Assembly (NCBI GenBank): GCA_965205545.1
Contig: OZ242170.1
Coordinates: 744,001 to 808,000 of the forward strand
Reading direction: 5' to 3'
Length of the DNA: 64,000 nucleotides
From: Bin55 sp965205545
GTDB taxonomy: Bacteria > Pseudomonadota > Gammaproteobacteria > Pseudomonadales > Azotimanducaceae
The notes below the pieces were generated by a model. The model was not told the origin of the DNA and did not search any database. It worked only from the letters and a program-made list of their open reading frames with translations. Positions 1 to 7,287 of the stretch are shown here, piece after piece; position 1 is the stretch's first letter; the number at the start of each line of letters is the position of its first letter. The position numbers and the translations under genes are program-made.

Positions 1-633
1 ACGCTCTGATCGACTGGAGTCTGAAAGGGTCATTGTGATCGACGATAGATGCGCGTAAGTCAGCAGATTATCGTTTCCCACCCAATTCGCTAGTCCTTCA
101 TCGGGTGAGTACACAAGATCACGATTACGCAAGCCGGAGTCCTTTAACCATTGATTCAATCCTTGGTGGTCTATGGAACGCCGATTTTTCGTAATGACGA
201 GATCTGCACCAGCCGTGATGGCTTCCGTCATTATGATCAAGTCGTTGGTATATTGACTGGCTGACCTCTCGTTAAATATTCCACCTGGAATTCGTGCTGC
301 AATATCCATTACAGCAACCAGAAGGTCTTCTCCTTGTTCTAGGCACCGAATCGGACCTTTGGAGCTGGCTAGTGATTCACGCACCCAAACCTCAACTGCT
401 CTGCCCGTTGCTTGCAACACAGCGGATTGAAGTTCTTGAGTAATACGGGCGTTTGAAGCCTGGATTCGTCGATTCCAATACATCGCCTCGGCATATCGCA
501 AGGTTGTAATGCACTCGTCAATCACCGTTGGTGTCGTGTAAATGGGTTCTTCCATTTGAACAGCGATCCCTGCTAGAAATCGACGAGGTTCGGGAAATGC
601 GATTATGTTAGTGTCTGCAACAAATATTGTCAC
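1..633 (-). CDS. PIN-domain protein, C-terminus beyond the left edge
   Basis: The reverse strand is open for 211 codons from a GTG at 633 to the window edge, so the gene is partial. The N-terminus has the PIN nuclease pattern: a hydrophobic strand followed by VADTN (Asp7), a glutamate in VIDEC (Glu40), and later Asp131 and Asp144 in a GADLVITKNRR stretch. PIN proteins are metal-dependent RNases, often the toxin half of toxin-antitoxin pairs. A 70-residue gene ends 17 bases upstream on the same strand, which is the usual antitoxin-toxin order. The start is chosen because it places the first strand and Asp7 at normal PIN positions; the Shine-Dalgarno signal is weak. The PIN fold is fairly sure. 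The toxin role is inferred from context only. Confidence 0.75.
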   Translation of the reverse strand, partial: MTIFVADTNIIAFPEPRRFLAGIAVQMEEPIYTTPTVIDECITTLRYAEAMYWNRRIQASNARITQELQSAVLQATGRAVEVWVRESLASSKGPIRCLEQGEDLLVAVMDIAARIPGGIFNERSASQYTNDLIIMTEAITAGADLVITKNRRSIDHQGLNQWLKDSGLRNRDLVYSPDEGLANWVGNDNLLTYAHLSSITMTLSDSSRSER

Positions 634-650
634 GGTATAGGCCTGCGAAC

Positions 651-863
651 TTAAGAAAGGCTAGTGCTTCGACCATTGACCAAGTAGAGCTCTTTTTCAC
701 GAGGTGAGAGAGGCCTGACTCTTCTGGGACTCTCCGCATGCTCGGCGACCAGCTCGTCGATAACTTCTTCATCGACTCCACATTCAAGCAATATCTTAGC
801 CATTCGTCGAGACAATGACGCCTCGACTTGCCTAGCATCCCGCCATGTGAAGTGCGTTCTCAT
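651..863 (-). CDS. small protein upstream of the PIN gene, possible antitoxin
   Basis: This is a 70-residue, charged, mostly helical-looking protein with an ATG start. It is rich in Arg and Glu and contains the segment DEEVIDELVAEH. It has no signal peptide or membrane segment, and I do not recognise a DNA-binding fold or a family. It ends 17 bases before the PIN-domain gene on the same strand, so the two are probably cotranscribed. Size, order and partner fit an antitoxin of a VapBC-like module, but sequence alone does not prove that. A chance open frame cannot be fully excluded. Confidence 0.5.
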   Translation of the reverse strand: MRTHFTWRDARQVEASLSRRMAKILLECGVDEEVIDELVAEHAESPRRVRPLSPREKELYLVNGRSTSLS

Positions 864-1278
864 TTCTCTGCGTTAGAGTCTTTCACAACATCAATAATAT
901 AGGGCAATTGCAAGCTGATTCAAGATATTGCTCTAGAGACGAGTGCGCGATCACAATCTCTGACGCAACGAGGCAGCAAGCAAAAAGCACCCCAAACATC
1001 TACTACACATTGAGTGCAACCATATCGAATTGCGCTGTCAATTGCTTGGCCCTGGCATCTCGTAACTGCGTACTCCACTCTCATTGAAGCTCGTGGAGTT
1101 CCACCGTGGTACTACCAAGTACCCAGATTCGTGTTCAAGCCAGAAAAATTTGCTGCTTGGGTCTGTTGAAGCGGAAATGACGAAATTTGCTATTCCGTGT
1201 CATTCGATTCTTGTGGTCACGCTTCCACTTCCACAGAACATTTTCTGGTGGCTGAAAGCAACGTTTATGTAGAAAGTG
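864..1278. other. intergenic stretch, nothing recognised
   Basis: There are 415 bases between the PIN module and tRNA-Pro. Short open frames exist on both strands but none has a ribosome-binding site or a recognisable product. It should contain the promoter of the PIN module near 870-920, where the sequence is AT-rich, but no clear -35/-10 pair can be assigned. I looked for a repeat of the tRNA-Pro 3' end that would mark an integration site and saw none. Confidence 0.5.
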
Positions 1279-1355
1279 TGGTCGGGACGGCCGGATTCGA
1301 ACCGGCGACCACGTGACCCCCAGTCACGTGCGCTACCAGACTGCGCCACGTCCCG
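1279..1355 (-). tRNA. tRNA-Pro (anticodon GGG)
   Basis: The 77-base gene folds as a full cloverleaf. The acceptor CGGGACG pairs with CGTCCCG, the discriminator is A and CCA is encoded. The anticodon stem CGTGA/TCACG carries loop CTGGGGG, giving anticodon GGG followed by G37, as expected for proline. The T arm contains GGTTCGAATCC. It lies about 270 bases beyond the 3' end of the merR-like gene, on the same strand. A tRNA-Pro after ihfA and a merR-family gene is a common arrangement in gammaproteobacteria. Confidence 0.97.
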
Positions 1356-1570
1356 TGATATCGCTAGACTGAGATCATAATAACCTATACCAATACTAGC
1401 CAAATTGCAGTAAATTCCGCGAGCTGGACCAATTTCTAGAGCGATCTAACTAAGGAATCCAGCCCAATACGCGCTAAGAAATTTGTCGGCACGGGCACAA
1501 CAGTGCAACTCTATCCATAGAGGACGCACCCGAAGCTGAAAGCTCGCTGAACCTACAGTGAGTATGGGCT

Positions 1571-1584
1571 AAACGGATCCGTTT
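1571..1584. repeat. 14-base perfect palindrome
   Basis: AAACGGATCCGTTT reads identically on both strands. It lies 41 bases past the stop codon of the merR-like gene, between it and tRNA-Pro. There is no T-run beside it, so it does not look like an intrinsic terminator. It could be a protein-binding site for the tRNA promoter or simply chance. Confidence 0.4.
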
Positions 1585-1625
1585 GCGACGGTAACTGACC
1601 AATAAAGTCAAGCGAATGCAGCCAC

Positions 1626-2012
1626 TTACTCGGATTTTGGGCTGGCAGAGCTGAGAATTTCCTTGACTTCTTCAAGATCGCCAATAATTTCGTCTATGTC
1701 GAAATAGACAATAGAGTCGACAAGGTCGCTTGATTGCGGCTTCTTGCTTTGAGCGGCAAGATGTTGCCTTGCACCATTGATCGTATAGCCCTGTTCGTGG
1801 ACAAGTTCCTTCACTCGACGCACAAAGAGTATGTCTTCGCGCTTGTAGTAGCGCCTATTTGCGCGACGCTCCAGCTTCTGAAGCTGCTTGAATTCCTGCT
1901 CCCAATAGCGCAGCGCTGATGGCTTGACATCGCATAGCTCGCTAACTTCACCAATAGTGAAGTAAAGTTTGCTCGGGATGTCGGGATATTTATTCGATTC
2001 CTGGTCCGGCAT
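1626..2012 (-). CDS. MerR-family transcriptional regulator (ihfA-linked type)
   Basis: The product has 128 residues. Its N-terminal winged helix-turn-helix starts around residue 18 with FTIGEVSELCDVKPSALRYW, the classic MerR recognition region, followed by the wing segment RRYYKREDILFVRRVKEL. The C-terminal third is acidic and has no cysteine cluster for metal sensing, so the signal is unknown. The gene overlaps the 3' end of ihfA by 23 bases, implying translational coupling. Proteins of this type are regularly found directly after ihfA. The family is sure; the target genes are unknown. Confidence 0.92.
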   Translation of the reverse strand: MPDQESNKYPDIPSKLYFTIGEVSELCDVKPSALRYWEQEFKQLQKLERRANRRYYKREDILFVRRVKELVHEQGYTINGARQHLAAQSKKPQSSDLVDSIVYFDIDEIIGDLEEVKEILSSASPKSE

Positions 2013-2307
2013 ACTCTAGGATGCGATTCTTCAGCATGGTGCTGGATCGAAAGGTAACCACGCGACGGGCAGCAATGGTTGCGGCCTCGCCAGTCTTTAG
2101 GTTGCGCCCTGGACGAGCGCTCTTGTCGCGTGTTTCGAACGTGCCGAATCGTGCCAGTTTCACGCAGTCGTTGCGTTCGAGTCCCGCAGTCACCTCATCG
2201 AAAAAGCACGCAACAACGTCGTTTGCTTCCCGTTGATTGATACCGAGTTCCTGCTTGAGCGCTTGCGCCAAATCAGCACGTGTCAGAACTTTGTTGTCTT
2301 CTCCCAA
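1990..2307 (-). CDS. ihfA: integration host factor subunit alpha
   Basis: This 105-residue DNABII protein shows the conserved KLARFGTFETR and RPGRN-KTGE segments and the ARRVVTF core. IHF alpha/beta heterodimers bend DNA sharply for recombination, replication and transcription. The start is taken as a TTG at 2307, with GGGGAGG about ten bases upstream, because no ATG exists nearby and it leaves a normal N-terminus. The proline at the tip of the beta arm (Pro65 in the Escherichia coli protein), which intercalates into DNA, is leucine here: RPGRNLKTGE, codon CTA where CCA is expected. It follows pheT as in other gammaproteobacteria and overlaps the merR-like gene. Confidence 0.95.
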   Translation of the reverse strand: MGEDNKVLTRADLAQALKQELGINQREANDVVACFFDEVTAGLERNDCVKLARFGTFETRDKSARPGRNLKTGEAATIAARRVVTFRSSTMLKNRILEYAGPGIE

Positions 2308-2343
2308 TTTTGTTGTGCCTCCCCTATTTTCCCCAACTTTATC

Positions 2344-4704
2344 CTATCGCAATTGTGCGCCAAAAGCGTTTTTCAACTCCGCAACTACAGACTCAATGCT
2401 GGAGTTTGCCTCGGAATCGAGAAGCGTACGTGAAGTCTCCTGCAACTTCATGCCAATGGCAACGCTTTTTTTCCCGTCGCTGAGTTGATTGCTCCGATAG
2501 ACATCGAACACAGTAAATTCTGCAAGACGCTCTCCAAGCACTTCAACTACTTTTTCTTTTATTTGGGCCGTGGTAATTGATTCATCGAGCACCAGTGCGA
2601 GGTCACGCCGAACTGACGGATGCGCACTGATGTTCGCGTACTGTCGCGGATTAACGTCCAGTAGACTCTCGGCAACTATCTCAAACGCGAATATTGGACC
2701 CTCCACATCGAAAGTTGCTTGTGCATCCGGATGGATCTGACCAACTGATCCAATCTCAATGCCATCCACGAACACATCCGCCGCGTTTCCCGGTTGGAAC
2801 CACGATTTCGTCGCTTGCCGAAATTCAATTGTTCCCTGGGGCAACAGCTCCTCTACGTGCCCCTTCATGTCAAAAAAATCGAATCGCTCGCGATCGTTAG
2901 CCCATCCTTCAGGGTGCCGCATTCCCCATGCCACAGCCGCAAGATGGTCTTTCTGAATCAATTCTCCATTGGAGAATTGAAAGCATTGACCATGCTCAAA
3001 CAGGCGAACTAGATCATGTTGCCGCGCGACATTGTAGGCAACGACGTCCAACAGACCAGGCAACAGTGAGCAACGCATGACTTCACGGTCGGACGACATC
3101 GGATTTTGAAGCGTGGGAGACTCATCACTCTCTGTGAAATGTGCGTTCCTAGTCCGGTCAATAAAGCTGTAGGTGATCGTCTCGTTATAGCCCAAGGAAC
3201 ACAACCTAACACGCAAGTCAGTAGAGTCTCCTAGAGCACTTTTAGCCGCTTCTAAATTCAAGGGCATAGCTGGCAGTCGCGCTCCAATTCGATCATATCC
3301 ATAGATCCGGCACACCTCTTCGACCAAATCCTCTTCGATGTTGATATCGAATCTATGGGTTGGAGATATCACAGTCCAGTCTTCTGCAGGCTCCTCAGGT
3401 TCGAAACCCAATCGCTCAAATATGCCGTAGACAATCTCATCGGAGATGTGCTCTCCAATTAGTTGATCCAGACGTTCCTTATGGATGCTCAGTTTCTCGG
3501 TTTGAGGCAAATGTCTTGGCGATCGGGAATTGACAACCGAACCTGCGGAACCGCCTGCGATTTCCAGTATGAGCGTTGTCGCTCGCTCCATCGCAAGGTC
3601 CTGAAGCGCATAGTCAACGCCTCTTTCGTAGCGTGTAGAAGCGTCCGTTTGCAAGCCGTATTTTCGGGCCGTTCCGAATATTGCTTCAGGAGTGAAAAAA
3701 GCGCACTCGAGCAATACGTGCTGAGTTGCTAAGGAAACACCACTGTTTAATCCCCCTATCACGCCAGCTATCGCAACAGGCGCATCGCCGCTCGTAATTG
3801 CAAGAACCTCACTGTCGAGTTCTGCTTCGCTGCCATCAAGCAGCATCAACTTCTCGTCGGCATTCGCGTAACGAACGACGATACCCTCACGCACGTGATC
3901 AAGGTCAAATGCGTGCATTGGCTGACCGAGTTCCAGCATTACGTAGTTGAGCACGTCCACGATCGCGTTAATCGGGCGAATGCCTGAGGCATGTAGCTTC
4001 CGAATCATCCAGTGAGGCACACGCGCGTTTACGTCGACGTTCTCAATGATGCGTCCCAAATAGATCGGGCACCCCTCGGGAGCGTCCAGTCGAATCGGTA
4101 CGCGTGCATCAGAGGTTACCTTTGTCGTTGGAATTGAAGGCACTATTAGCTGCTGGTCGTTAATCGCTGCCAATTCGCGGGCAACTCCGCAAATCGAGAA
4201 GCAGTCCCCTCGGTTTGGTGTCAGATCCAATTCAATGCATTTGTCGTGAAGTTCAAGCTCATCTGCGACTGACCGCCCAACTTTGGCGTCTGCGTTGAGC
4301 TCCAAAATTCCCGTATGGTCTTCATTAATTCCGAGTTCTTTTCCGCTGCACAACATTCCTTCGGAGTCAACGCCCTGAATGGAGGCCTTGGCTACAAGCA
4401 AATTGCCCGCTAATTCAGCTCCTACTCGCGCATATGCGCTCTTCATGCCCTTTCGGGCGTTGGGGGCACCGCAAACGACGTTGAACTTGCCGCCGCCTGA
4501 GTCAACCGTGCAAATAGTCAAATGATCGGAATTAGGGTGCTTTGTGACAGAAGTGATCTCGCCAACATCCACATCGCTAAACTCCGGCACTATCTGGCTG
4601 ACAGAGTCAACCTCCAGCCCAGCGTTAGTCAACTGTTCGCAAATTTGATCCAACGAGAGATTGGGGTTTATCCACTCACGTAGCCACCTTTCACTTACTC
4701 GCAT
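2344..4704 (-). CDS. pheT: phenylalanine--tRNA ligase beta subunit
   Basis: The 786-residue product matches the usual bacterial length. It opens with the MRVSERWLREW start. An EMAP/tRNA-binding OB fold lies at about 40-150 (KHPNSDHLTICTVD, VVCGAPN), followed by the B3/B4 editing region, the B5 domain, the catalytic-like core and a C-terminal anticodon-binding FDX-ACB domain (SAHPSVRRDLALVLDE). With PheS it forms the alpha2-beta2 enzyme that charges tRNA-Phe in the cytoplasm. The ATG lies eight bases after the pheS stop, so the two are one transcription unit. Confidence 0.98.
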   Translation of the reverse strand: MRVSERWLREWINPNLSLDQICEQLTNAGLEVDSVSQIVPEFSDVDVGEITSVTKHPNSDHLTICTVDSGGGKFNVVCGAPNARKGMKSAYARVGAELAGNLLVAKASIQGVDSEGMLCSGKELGINEDHTGILELNADAKVGRSVADELELHDKCIELDLTPNRGDCFSICGVARELAAINDQQLIVPSIPTTKVTSDARVPIRLDAPEGCPIYLGRIIENVDVNARVPHWMIRKLHASGIRPINAIVDVLNYVMLELGQPMHAFDLDHVREGIVVRYANADEKLMLLDGSEAELDSEVLAITSGDAPVAIAGVIGGLNSGVSLATQHVLLECAFFTPEAIFGTARKYGLQTDASTRYERGVDYALQDLAMERATTLILEIAGGSAGSVVNSRSPRHLPQTEKLSIHKERLDQLIGEHISDEIVYGIFERLGFEPEEPAEDWTVISPTHRFDINIEEDLVEEVCRIYGYDRIGARLPAMPLNLEAAKSALGDSTDLRVRLCSLGYNETITYSFIDRTRNAHFTESDESPTLQNPMSSDREVMRCSLLPGLLDVVAYNVARQHDLVRLFEHGQCFQFSNGELIQKDHLAAVAWGMRHPEGWANDRERFDFFDMKGHVEELLPQGTIEFRQATKSWFQPGNAADVFVDGIEIGSVGQIHPDAQATFDVEGPIFAFEIVAESLLDVNPRQYANISAHPSVRRDLALVLDESITTAQIKEKVVEVLGERLAEFTVFDVYRSNQLSDGKKSVAIGMKLQETSRTLLDSEANSSIESVVAELKNAFGAQLR

Positions 4705-4712
4705 GTGTACAC

Positions 4713-5687
4713 CTATCCGAACTGCCGCAGGAAACGAATGTCGTTGTCAAATAGGATGCGCAGGTCTGAAACGCCAAATTTCACCATTGCCAGCCGATCA
4801 ACGCCGAACCCAAACGCAAAGCCGCTGAATTGCTTTGGGTCTATACCCGACATGCTCAAGACTGTGGGGTGAACTACTCCGCACCCCATGACTTCGCTCC
4901 AGCCCTGCTCGCTCATAACGTCAACCTCGGCCGACGGCTCGGTAAAAGGAAAGTACGAGGGCCGGAAGCGCACTTCGGCTTCGCGTTCGAAGAATGCGTG
5001 GACAAAACTGATTACTGTGCCCTTGAGATCAGCGAAGCTAATCCCTCTATCCACCACCAGACCTTCGACCTGATGGAACATAGGAGTGTGTGTACGATCA
5101 AAGTCGCGCCGATATACACGACCTGGACAAATTATTCTGATGGGCGGACTCTGAGTCTCCATTGTCCGCACTTGGACCGGAGAAGTATGTGTTCGCAACA
5201 GTCTGCCATCGCCCAGATAGAACGTGTCGTGCATCGCTCGAGCAGGATGGTGCCTGGGTATGTTTAGCGCTTCGAAATTGTGATAATCGTCCTCGATTTC
5301 TGGGCCGTACACCACCTCGTAGCCAGCCCGTGCAAAGATTTCTTCAATTGTGGAAAAAGTTTGCGTTACAGGGTGCAGACTGCCGCGATGTCGAGAACGC
5401 CCAGGCAACGTAACATCGATACTTTCCAGTGCTTCTGCCTCTCTGGCAGCCTTCTCGAGCGCTTCGCGCCTAAGTGAAATCGCCTCCTCAATTTCGGTTT
5501 TCGCGATATTGATTTCCCTGCCGACGCGCGGTCGGTGTTCCTTAGGGGTATCTTTGAGGGAACGTAGAAGCTCTGTCAGCGTGCCTTTGCGACCTAGCAG
5601 CGCAATCCGCGCTTGCTCAAGCTGTGCTTGATTCGTGGCTCTGGAGATGTCCGAGAGTGCCCGATCCTTAACCTCTTCAATGTTCAT
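4713..5687 (-). CDS. pheS: phenylalanine--tRNA ligase alpha subunit
   Basis: The 324-residue class II synthetase subunit has an N-terminal coiled-coil of about 90 residues (LLGRKGTLTELLRSLK), motif 2 around FHQVEGLVVD and motif 3 GFGVDRLAMVKFG. It carries the phenylalanine-adenylating active site. It lies between rplT and pheT. In the 106-base gap after rplT I found no phenylalanine-rich leader peptide like pheM and no clear attenuator, so the E. coli type of attenuation is not evident. Confidence 0.98.
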   Translation of the reverse strand: MNIEEVKDRALSDISRATNQAQLEQARIALLGRKGTLTELLRSLKDTPKEHRPRVGREINIAKTEIEEAISLRREALEKAAREAEALESIDVTLPGRSRHRGSLHPVTQTFSTIEEIFARAGYEVVYGPEIEDDYHNFEALNIPRHHPARAMHDTFYLGDGRLLRTHTSPVQVRTMETQSPPIRIICPGRVYRRDFDRTHTPMFHQVEGLVVDRGISFADLKGTVISFVHAFFEREAEVRFRPSYFPFTEPSAEVDVMSEQGWSEVMGCGVVHPTVLSMSGIDPKQFSGFAFGFGVDRLAMVKFGVSDLRILFDNDIRFLRQFG

Positions 5688-5793
5688 CGAGGTCTACCGA
5701 CGACGTCAACAGTGGCTATTGCTGGTGGCAATGCTAGCAAGGCACGATTCAACATTCGTGTACAACAAAGCAGATTGAAACGCGAGGATTGGC

Positions 5794-6153
5794 TTAGGCG
5801 GCCAGAGCGTTCTTCGCTTCGTTCACCAAACTAGTAAAGGCTGCCGTTTCGTTGACTGCCAGATCAGCAAGAACCTTGCGGTCCATGTCGATGGACGCCT
5901 TCTTAAGTCCATCCATGAAACGGCTGTAAGTCATGCCATTTTGGCGAGCTGCCGCATTGATACGCATGATCCAAAGAGAGCGAAACTGCCGCTTGCGCTG
6001 GCGACGATCACGGTACGCATACTGCCCTGCCTTTATGACTGCCTGCTTGGCTACCTTGAACGTGCGACTCCGTGCACCGTAATAACCCTTTGCTTGTCTC
6101 AGGACCTTCTTTCGACGAGCACGGGAAGCTACGCTATTTCTCGCTCTTGGCAC
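5794..6153 (-). CDS. rplT: 50S ribosomal protein L20
   Basis: The 119-residue basic protein starts PRARNSVASRARRKKVLRQA and contains SLWIMRINAAARQNG, both diagnostic for L20. It binds 23S rRNA early in large-subunit assembly and in E. coli represses its own operon. The start codon is GTG. It follows rpmI by 15 bases in the infC-rpmI-rplT unit. Confidence 0.98.
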   Translation of the reverse strand: MPRARNSVASRARRKKVLRQAKGYYGARSRTFKVAKQAVIKAGQYAYRDRRQRKRQFRSLWIMRINAAARQNGMTYSRFMDGLKKASIDMDRKVLADLAVNETAAFTSLVNEAKNALAA

Positions 6154-6168
6154 TGGATTTCCTTTTGT

Positions 6169-6369
6169 CTATCGTGCGTCGTAGGGAAGCAGCGCGTCTA
6201 GCTTGGCCCTGTCTCCGGGAGACACCGCCTTGAATCCGCGCAATTGACGCTTGCGTTGCTGCGATTTCTTGGTTTGCAAGTGATTCTTGCCTGTTCGTTT
6301 GTGCTTGTAGCCCGTCGATGTGCGACGAAAACGCTTCGCCGCCCCGCGATGTGTCTTAAGCTTTGGCAT
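6169..6369 (-). CDS. rpmI: 50S ribosomal protein L35
   Basis: The 66-residue protein starts MPKLKTHRGAAKRFRRT, the standard L35 opening. An in-frame upstream ATG at 6408 lies inside infC and would add 13 residues absent from the family, so the start at 6369 is preferred. The gene overlaps the 3' end of infC by 14 bases, suggesting translational coupling, and precedes rplT by 15 bases. Confidence 0.97.
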   Translation of the reverse strand: MPKLKTHRGAAKRFRRTSTGYKHKRTGKNHLQTKKSQQRKRQLRGFKAVSPGDRAKLDALLPYDAR

Positions 6370-6925
6370 TTGCCTGCTGCGCCTTTCCCTTCTTGCTAAG
6401 CGGAGCAAGAATCATGACCATTTGTTTTCCTTCCACTTTAGGTCGCATTTCGACCGTAGCGATCTCAGCCAGATCCTTTTCCACCTTGTCCAACATTTCC
6501 ATTCCAATCTCGGGGTGCAACACCTCGCGGCCCCTGAACTTCAGCGTTATCTTGGCTTTGTCTCCCTCAGCCAAGAATCGCTCAACGGAGCGAATCTTGA
6601 TGTTGTAATCACCTTCTCTCGTGTTAGGCCGTAGCCATATCTCCTTGAGCTGCGTTCCTTTCTGCCGCTTCTTATTCGCATTTATCTGCTTCTTGCGCTC
6701 AAATGCATGCTTGCTATAGTCAAGGATCTTCACGACTGGCGGACTCGCATTTGGTGCAATCATTACCAAGTCCAAACCATCGTCTCGCGCCACTTCCAAT
6801 GCGCGAGACCGTGGGATCACTCCCACTTGATTGCCTTCCTTATCTATCAGACGCACCTGAAGTGCGTCAATTTCCTCGTTTAGTGCCGGACGTTGAGAGC
6901 GGGAAACCGCCGATGCCTTGCTAAT
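6356..6925 (-). CDS. infC: translation initiation factor IF-3, AUU start
   Basis: IF-3 binds the 30S subunit and polices start-codon choice. The N-domain begins RPALNEEIDALQVRLID and the C-domain contains KFRGREVLHPEIG and KVEGKQMVMIL. The start is placed at an ATT codon at 6925, giving 189 residues. It has a strong AGGAG at 6931-6935 with a five-base spacer, and an AUU start is the known autoregulatory feature of infC in E. coli. The alternative ATG at 6961 has no Shine-Dalgarno and adds residues foreign to the family. The gene heads the operon; thrS, its usual upstream neighbour, is absent. Confidence 0.93.
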   Translation of the reverse strand: MSKASAVSRSQRPALNEEIDALQVRLIDKEGNQVGVIPRSRALEVARDDGLDLVMIAPNASPPVVKILDYSKHAFERKKQINANKKRQKGTQLKEIWLRPNTREGDYNIKIRSVERFLAEGDKAKITLKFRGREVLHPEIGMEMLDKVEKDLAEIATVEMRPKVEGKQMVMILAPLSKKGKAQQANAKA

Positions 6926-6935
6926 ACCTTCTCCT
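6923..6935 (-). promoter_or_regulatory. infC ribosome-binding site with AUU start codon
   Basis: Read on the minus strand, AGGAG (6931-6935), a five-base spacer and ATT (6923-6925) form a near-ideal initiation site apart from the start codon. In E. coli the AUU start lets IF-3 discriminate against its own mRNA, so its level self-limits. The same logic probably applies here. Confidence 0.8.
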
Positions 6936-7152
6936 CGTAGTTGTATGTTTGGCTCGAACATCCATTAATCAATATCGAATAATCTGCAACAAAAATCTGT
7001 GTTTGCGGGCTTTCTGTCATAGGCATCTCGATATGGACCAATTTCCGTTGCGCGAATTTTACTACAAGCCCGTAGAGGAGCGGGCGCTCGTAGAGATTGG
7101 AGTTACATACGTATGACCGGTGTTTCGCCTTGGAGTACCATAGGCGATCTAT

Positions 7153-7229
7153 AGGCGCGTAGCTCAGCTGGCTAGAGCATCACCTTGACATGGTGGGGGT
7201 CGTTGGTTCAAGTCCAATCGCGCCTACCA
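7153..7229 (+). tRNA. tRNA-Val (anticodon GAC)
   Basis: The 77-base gene has acceptor AGGCGCG pairing with CGCGCCT, discriminator A and an encoded CCA. The anticodon stem TCACC/GGTGG carries loop TTGACAT, so the anticodon is GAC (valine). The T arm contains GGTTCAAGTCC. It sits on the plus strand between the divergent infC operon and the 3' end of uvrB. Confidence 0.97.
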
Positions 7230-7287
7230 ATCCCCTTTCTCTCTTGTGTCGTGCGGGACGAGGTCCAGCTTTCATTCAGGCGAACCA

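Noticed and set aside
5688..5793. Possible leader peptide between rplT and pheS, including a 23-codon frame whose stop overlaps the pheS start
   Set aside because: The frame contains no phenylalanine run, has no clear ribosome-binding site and no attenuator hairpin with a T-run follows, so a pheM-type attenuator is not supported.
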